A DNA stretch of 64,000 nt from Voacanga thouarsii (taxonomy: Eukaryota; Streptophyta; Magnoliopsida; Gentianales; Apocynaceae): positions 930,001 to 994,000 of the forward strand of contig JANUWF010001218.1 of assembly GCA_026120185.1 (NCBI GenBank), read 5' to 3'. The notes beneath the pieces were generated by a model, which searched no databases, had not been told where the DNA came from, and saw only the letters and a list, made by a program, of their open reading frames with translations. The position numbers and the translations under genes are program-made. Each line of letters begins with the position of its first letter. Within the stretch, counting starts at the first letter, position 1. Shown here in pieces: positions 58,477 to 64,000 of the stretch.

Positions 58477-61400
58477 AAGCAGTATGCCCATTCGCAAGAG
58501 GGGTCCAACTTATATGACATCACTTTGGGGCCGCCCTCAAAGCACTAAGCCATTGGATATTGAATTCAGCAAGTTTGGACATCTGGTTGGAATGAATCGT
58601 GGTAAATTAACTGAATATCTAGGAACAATAGCAAGGAATGGAAGGTATGCTACAATTGATATCAAAACATGGTGTCAGATTGCAAAAGAAAACAAGGATG
58701 AGATGTTTAATGTTGTGAAGGTATTTACATTGTTCTACATTATCTAGTTATAGCATCTAGTGTTATATTATAATATCTATTGAGTTTTGCATTTTTCTGT
58801 CCATATGCAGGAGAAATTTAATGTACAACCTGGTCTTAAGCCCACTATTCTAAGATTAATTGGAATAAAATAAGGATCTGAAAATCATCACTGAAGCATG
58901 AATGGTATGATCCAGGAAAAGACATTCAAACCAAACTCCATGTACTGATGAACGTGTGATAGAAACTCAATGGACTAATCTCATACAATGGTGGGCTTCA
59001 TCAGAAGGGAAGGTATGAATATCTCCTTAGACTATAGATAAAGCAGCACTTTTCTAACTCTTTTATACTTTTAGTTTTTTATTGGGTTTTTATTTTACAC
59101 TTTTTATCACATTGGCTTGGAATGCAATCCAAAGCATGGGCTTGGAATGCAATCCAAATCATGGGCTTTGATGCGGCAAAAAGCAAAAAGCAAAAAAAAA
59201 AAAAAAAAAAGCAGAAACCATTCTTATTTTTGTTTGCTAGAAAATTCAGGCTTTGTTTCTGAAAATTTTCTATTTTTATGTGGACTAATCTCGTGTAAAT
59301 CTATTGATGTTAAAAAAAAAAATCAAGTAATGTCGAAAAAGAACAAAAGGAATAGAAACATGAAGAACATGAATCATAGGACAAGAAAGAAGCCACATTG
59401 TCAAATTCGTGCAGATATGGTTACTTTATGATTTGCTCCAATTTCCAGTGTTACTTTCAATGAATGACATTAATTAATAAGCTATATTGAATGATTCAAA
59501 CAGAGGAGCAAGGTCATTCCCCAACTCATGTACAAATGTTCAAGAAATGTTACATGGATGCTAATGGAAGTTCTTCCGACTCTCATATTGCAAATTTAGT
59601 GGTAAGCATTGATTCTTGAAGCATAAGTATTTGTTAGATGCATGTAATTATCATGGAAGAGTTGGATAAAGCGTTGAAGGGAAGGAAAAGGCTATCTCCA
59701 AATGAAATTCCTATCTTTTGCATTTCCTGGCTTAAAATTTCTTTTGGATGGAAATGATGCAAATATTGTGATCCTTTGCTATTTTCTAGATTTTCTGGTA
59801 TATGGATTATGTGTTCATGGTTGAGGTTATATGGCTTCAACTTTTAGCCTTATTTGAAATAAATCTTATCTTTTCCTCAGGTTCTAGTATAACCTTTTCC
59901 TCTAGAAATATAACACCATGCAGCTTCTTCGCTAGTAGAACATCAAATTATTTTCATGTACTGGTGATCCAGCCTAGAGGCTTTGTGATTTTATGCTTGT
60001 GTTAAGTAGGTTGAACTGTTCACATTGGGATGTGATTTAGCTCTTTAATATCTACTTTTTGGATATCAGAATATAATGAAATCTTCACTTTTCTTATTCC
60101 TTAATGGTTTCTAGGAAGAGGGATATGATGACTACTCTCATTATGCCTTTCTAGGAATTATTCTACTTTAAAAGGTTACCTAATTTGGGCTTTAAATGGT
60201 GCAACCCTTGTGCTTTTGTATCAATTCAGTATTTCAAATTATAGAGTTTTCTACTGACTATGGAGAATTGATGTTACCAATATAAACCTTAAAAAAAATC
60301 ATATACAGCAGTTTTTTATTTATGTTTCTTACATACATGTATCTACAGTTTAAGATCTATTTCTGGGCCAAAATACCTTTGAGCAAAGAAAGGAGTGTTT
60401 TCCTTTTAAAGCCTAAAAAAACACACATCTGATAGGACCTATTTTCTATTATGTTGGTCTTACTTTAGTCTCTTTCTCTCCTTCCCATTGATATCCTTTC
60501 CCAGCCGTTTCCAAATCTCCTCTCTATTTTTCCTCTGCTTTCTGCAACCTTTCCCCTTCTGGCCGTTGATTGCCAGTCAAGTGTTGGCCATTGCATCCTT
60601 CAAGCTGCCAGTCTACCCTTCTAGCCTCTTTACTTCAAACCCTTCCTTGACTTTTCTTATTCCTCTCTTCTTCTAATCCTATTGCTATTATCCTTTATAG
60701 TATGTGTAGCTCATTTTCATTCCCAGCTTGTTCAAAGTTAAGCTTTTCACTCCTGTTGAGCGTGAGCTCATGTCAAGAGAAAAATGAAATTTTTGAGGAT
60801 GCTAAGAATATATTTCACAAGGAGCACATGCACTTTTTGAAGGAGAAGAAGCATGAACAAATAAAGTAAGATGATGGAAAGTCTTCTTGGTCAATGTTCA
60901 AGAAACTATCCATTGCTATTAGAATATGCTTACTTTCCGTGAACCACTATCTATTTGTTTGATCCACAAGAGAAAGTTGTCCGCTACTATTAGAATATGC
61001 TTGGTTTCCTGCATATTAGTAGACTTTGGTGTAAGACTCATAGTTAGCAATGCAATCTGATTGCAAAGTTTTTTAGAACAAATAATTCATTGCCATAATA
61101 AGTTGAATAATTGTTAAAGAGCTTCAATATTTTTAAATTATGGAATGTAATCTCACATGCTTCTTTCAAATTATTAGTTGGATGAAAGGATTCCTAACCC
61201 ATGAGAAAGCAATCACTACTATGCAATCTATTTTAATATACTTTCTTAGTTGCTTTTATTGTTTCTCTAGATACCTATCTAATTCAGTTAGGCTTGGTAA
61301 AGCTCATTTCATTTTGTTCTTCTTTATATTCGGTACTTTGTGTAATGTGTGACCAAAATGAATTTGAATGTATAGTGGGTGGATGATTTTGCTTGAAATC

Positions 61401-62640
61401 ATATTATCAAATATGAGTTTCCATTTCACAATATTACTCATCCTTAATCAAGTACACCATGCTATAAATCTATTATGTTCAAATATGTATACATTATAGG
61501 AGTATCATATTCAAGTAGCTGATTAAATTCTGCTTAACTTAGTCATGCATATACCCTTTTTCGGATCTTGACTTATTTAGGTTTCCATGTTTACTTGTAA
61601 GTAAAGCAATTGCATGAAGCAAACCGATCCTGAATGGACATGATATTAGTTGAATTAAAATGACCAGTCATCTGGAAATTAGGGTTTATGGCTTGTTGCA
61701 GCTGTTCACTTGCAGTTGGTTCACAGTATTTTAGTTGTTTGGGACAATGATTCCCTGGCTGGTAACTTTATTGTGGTGGAATTTTCCCATTTCTCAGCAA
61801 CATATGCTAGCCAACCTTTTTGAGTAACATAGTAATTCATCTCATTTTCTTCTGCACTTATTTTGGCTAATATCAGATTAGTTAGAAGGTCTTAGTTTAA
61901 TCAATCAGCACTTGATGCATATATGAGATATTATGAACATGTTCAAAATATCAGTGGTGATCAATCAGCACTTGATGGCTTCTACCATAAATATGTCAGT
62001 GGTACTTCACACAAAATTTTTTTATCATTCCTCTATGTTCACAGCATTGATTTTCTCTCTAGTTGTGTAAAATGATGCATAATCCTGGGATTCTATAAAC
62101 TAGACATTATAGATAAATGTCTTAGGAACATTTGTGGACAAGTTTTATGTAATTTGGATGAATACACAAAATCTTATGGCACAAAATAGATTTAAATATT
62201 TACTGACAAAGTTAACACTTTAATTTAAATATCTACTTTATATCTGGTTCATTTGTTCTCCTTTCAACAGAATGAAATGGATGAAAGAACTACACTGCTC
62301 CCTCCTGGCTCAAAAGATAAACTTAGGCCAAATGATATATTCTCTCAAGTTGTTGGCCCAGATAGATATGGCAGAATCTGCATGTTTGGCAACGGTGTTC
62401 ACCCTTCAAATGTATAGGGTGAAATACCAAGTCGCAGCACATCCTTTCGTATAATTGAAGAATAAAGATATAAAATTACAAGTATGAAACACCAGTTAAG
62501 TGAACAAGCAAAAGAACTTATAGAGATACGTGCATTGTTAATACCCGGAGAAATAGTTCGTCCCTACCTGATTCAAGAATTCTATTAATGGGTTCCTACA
62601 ATAGCAGTAGTACATTAAGGGTATAAAACATATTTAAATA
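58477..62640 (+). pseudogene. CACTA-2 Transposase_24 gene, 3' part
   Basis: The exon cut at 34086 resumes with SMPIRKRGPTYM and LDIEFSKFGHLVG to about 58719 (donor GTATTT). Later exons: about 58812-59010 (KFNVQPGLKP, LKHEWYDPG, TQWTNLIQWWASSEGK, with stops), about 59325-59430 (KNKRNRNMKN, a basic segment), about 59503-59600 (SPTHVQMFKKCY) and about 62271-62590 (ERTTLLPPGSKDKL and FGNGVHPSNV). These are the ordered signatures of the Ptta/En/Spm family. The intron 59601-62270 is unusually long and may hide another insertion. Confidence 0.85.
59601..62270 (+). other. Long intron or undetected insertion in the CACTA-2 gene
   Basis: 2.7 kb of AT-rich DNA with no convincing coding, terminal repeats or duplications that I could match. 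A short open phrase near 60775-60870 is Lys/Glu/His-rich but isolated. Confidence 0.45.
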
Positions 62641-62659
62641 TAACGGCTGCCTTACTTGT

Positions 62660-62890
62660 TCATTAATGTAACATTTCAGTACATTTTTGGTACATTTTCA
62701 GTAGCATTTTAGTACATTTTCAATAGCATTTCAGTGAACACAAATAGTAGCATTTTCAGTTACCTCAGTGGATTTTCATTAGTATTTCAATGCACTTTCA
62801 GTGAACACAAACAATAGCATTTTCAGTGCATTTTCTCAGCTATCTCAATGCATTTTCAATAACATTTTAGTGCATTTTCTATGAAACCCC
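62660..62890. repeat. CATTTTCAGT repeats
   Basis: GCATTTTCAGT/ACATTTTCAGT-like units recur more than ten times in variant form (TTAGTGCATTTT, TTCAATAGCATTT). The position just after the last CACTA-2 exon suits the subterminal region of that element. Confidence 0.75.
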
Positions 62891-63129
62891 AACTAAAACC
62901 AACCCTAGAGTAAGGGGGTCGGGATGCATATCATATTTTCTTACATGCATAAATATATTTTTGAATGATTTTATGTGCTTTGGAATTGTGATTTATAGTC
63001 TAGAAGGCTTAATTATACTTATTGAGTAGGAAGGGCAAAATAGTAATTTTGCTTGAAGTAGAAATAGGGAGATAACTTGAGAATTAAATAGGAAGAATAT
63101 TTAGGAAAGAAAATAAGAACAAGAGTTGT

Positions 63130-63195
63130 TGTGGTTTAGTGGTTAGAGCTTTGGAATTAATCTCTAAGGTCTTGAGTTCAAATCTCATCGTTTAA
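63130..63195 (+). repeat. tRNA-like (SINE-type) sequence
   Basis: TGGTTTAGTGGTTAGAGC resembles a pol III A box, and AGTTCAAATCTC 33 bases on resembles a B box. A T-rich tail follows. It does not fold as a clear tRNA by eye, so a SINE head is more likely. Confidence 0.55.
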
Positions 63196-63231
63196 GTTTT
63201 AGTATGATTAATTTTATTTTTGTGAAGGGTG

Positions 63232-64000
63232 GAATATTTTCGGCTTTGTGATGTGTTCGAACTTGGCTATAAAAATCATACAACAACTAAGCACATTCTC
63301 AATCAAGTTTAAATTAAAACATTGAACTCAAATCACACATATGAGCAAGCGTACTCATCATTAACCGAGCATAGGGTTTAAACGAGTGTCGATCCTCAAG
63401 GAACAAATAGATATTAATCACCATTCTTTCATTGTTTAACCGACTCGATAAAGTGAAAAATAAGTAAAAAGGAAAATAAAATCAAATCAAATCAAAATAC
63501 ATGTCAAGGATGTAGATTTATACAATTTGAACCATTGTTTGGACAACTATGCTCTTAAAGTACCCAACATTTATCATAACTAATTATTCCCTTGGCATCA
63601 TGAAGGATTAAGATAGACTCACTTCTTTTTCAATCCATGAATCTCTATCTACTAGGTAACTTAGTATCACATATTCTGTCTCAACCAGTCTTACCCAAAA
63701 GATGCATTAAACACAATCCTTGATTAAATTTTCATATTCTGACAAACTTGAAACATGAAACTAACCAATGAATCCATATTCTGGCAGGCATCAATTAACC
63801 TTTAATTATCTTGTTCTTAGCAATTAACCCTTTTTTCAAGCAAGTTAAAAGACAACAAATATAAAACCAATGAATTGAAACCACCATCAACCCATTTTTC
63901 AAGCAAGTTAATAGAAAGTAATAATCAACTAATCTCGTAATCAACCTAAGTAATTAAATACCAAGAAGAGCAACCAATTAATCAAAAGATCAAATAACTT
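63232..64000 (-). repeat. Inverted copy of the 21170-21890 repeat
   Basis: Minus-strand text CTTGATTGAGAATGTG, CATATGTGTGATTTGAG-like, GAGTACGCTTGCTCATATGT and GACACTCGTTTAAACCC follows the same order as 21170-21890. It continues beyond the window end. Noncoding, probably LTR/leader of a gypsy-type element. Confidence 0.7.

Larger units (their letters stand above)
24088..62640 (+). mobile_element. CACTA-2: second autonomous-type CACTA element, expanded by nested insertions
   Basis: A TNP2-type gene (24088-33172) is followed by a Transposase_24 gene (33784-62640) on the plus strand, the same gene order as in CACTA-1. The coding pieces resume in the right order and frame region after each insertion is taken out. 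Total coding and spacer DNA without the insertions is about 8.5 kb, normal for such elements. Termini were not identified, so the limits given are those of the coding parts. All genes are interrupted or contain stops. Confidence 0.82.

Noticed and set aside
60755..60870. Short Lys/Glu/His-rich coding-like phrase, possible captured exon
   Set aside because: Isolated, no splice borders or family match recognised.

Overview
This is nuclear DNA of a flowering plant, probably a eudicot. The signs are introns with GT-AG borders, plant-type Ty1/copia, Ty3/gypsy and CACTA (En/Spm) elements, an endogenous plant pararetrovirus, and one broken plant-type Nudix gene with an intron. I see no intact host gene. 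Nearly every coding stretch belongs to a transposable element, and most carry stops or frameshifts. The species cannot be named from the sequence.

Layout, left to right. 1-2022: 3' part of a Ty1/copia element (reverse transcriptase, RNase H, polypurine tract, short LTR). 2504-3471, minus: a two-exon pseudogene of a NUDX1-type Nudix hydrolase, the only host-derived gene recognised. 3573-15079: a structurally complete 11.5-kb CACTA element (CACTA-1) with terminal inverted repeats, a 3-bp target-site duplication AAA, subterminal repeats and two minus-strand genes (a TNP2-type transposase and a Transposase_24/TNPA-like protein). 15083-21890: LTR, gag and protease of a Ty3/gypsy element joined to a copia integrase fragment, then the end of another CACTA element, then LTR-like repeat DNA. 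24088-about 62640: a second, plus-strand autonomous-type CACTA element (CACTA-2) blown up to about 38 kb by nested insertions.

The nest inside CACTA-2 can be resolved from target-site duplications. A non-autonomous CACTA (24586-28544) and a minus-oriented solo LTR (29097-30794) interrupt its TNP2 gene. A Sirevirus-type copia element (34087-58476, TSD AAGCA) interrupts its second gene. Inside that copia element sit a Ty3/gypsy element (38326-50625, TSD GAATG), a foldback MITE (51234-51681) and a second copy of the solo LTR (51851-53570, TSD ATCCT). Inside the 5' LTR of the gypsy element is a block of two TRIM-like repeats flanking a roughly 6-kb endogenous pararetrovirus that carries a dUTPase reading frame (38374-45480). 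Order of events: CACTA-2, then Sirevirus, then gypsy, then the virus/TRIM block.

I found no evidence of a new functional system. The observations most worth following are the dUTPase-bearing pararetrovirus with its TRIM-flanked structure, the common GCGACGG subterminal motif of two CACTA elements with different termini, and the NUDX1 pseudogene next to CACTA-1. Exon borders were read by eye and are approximate.
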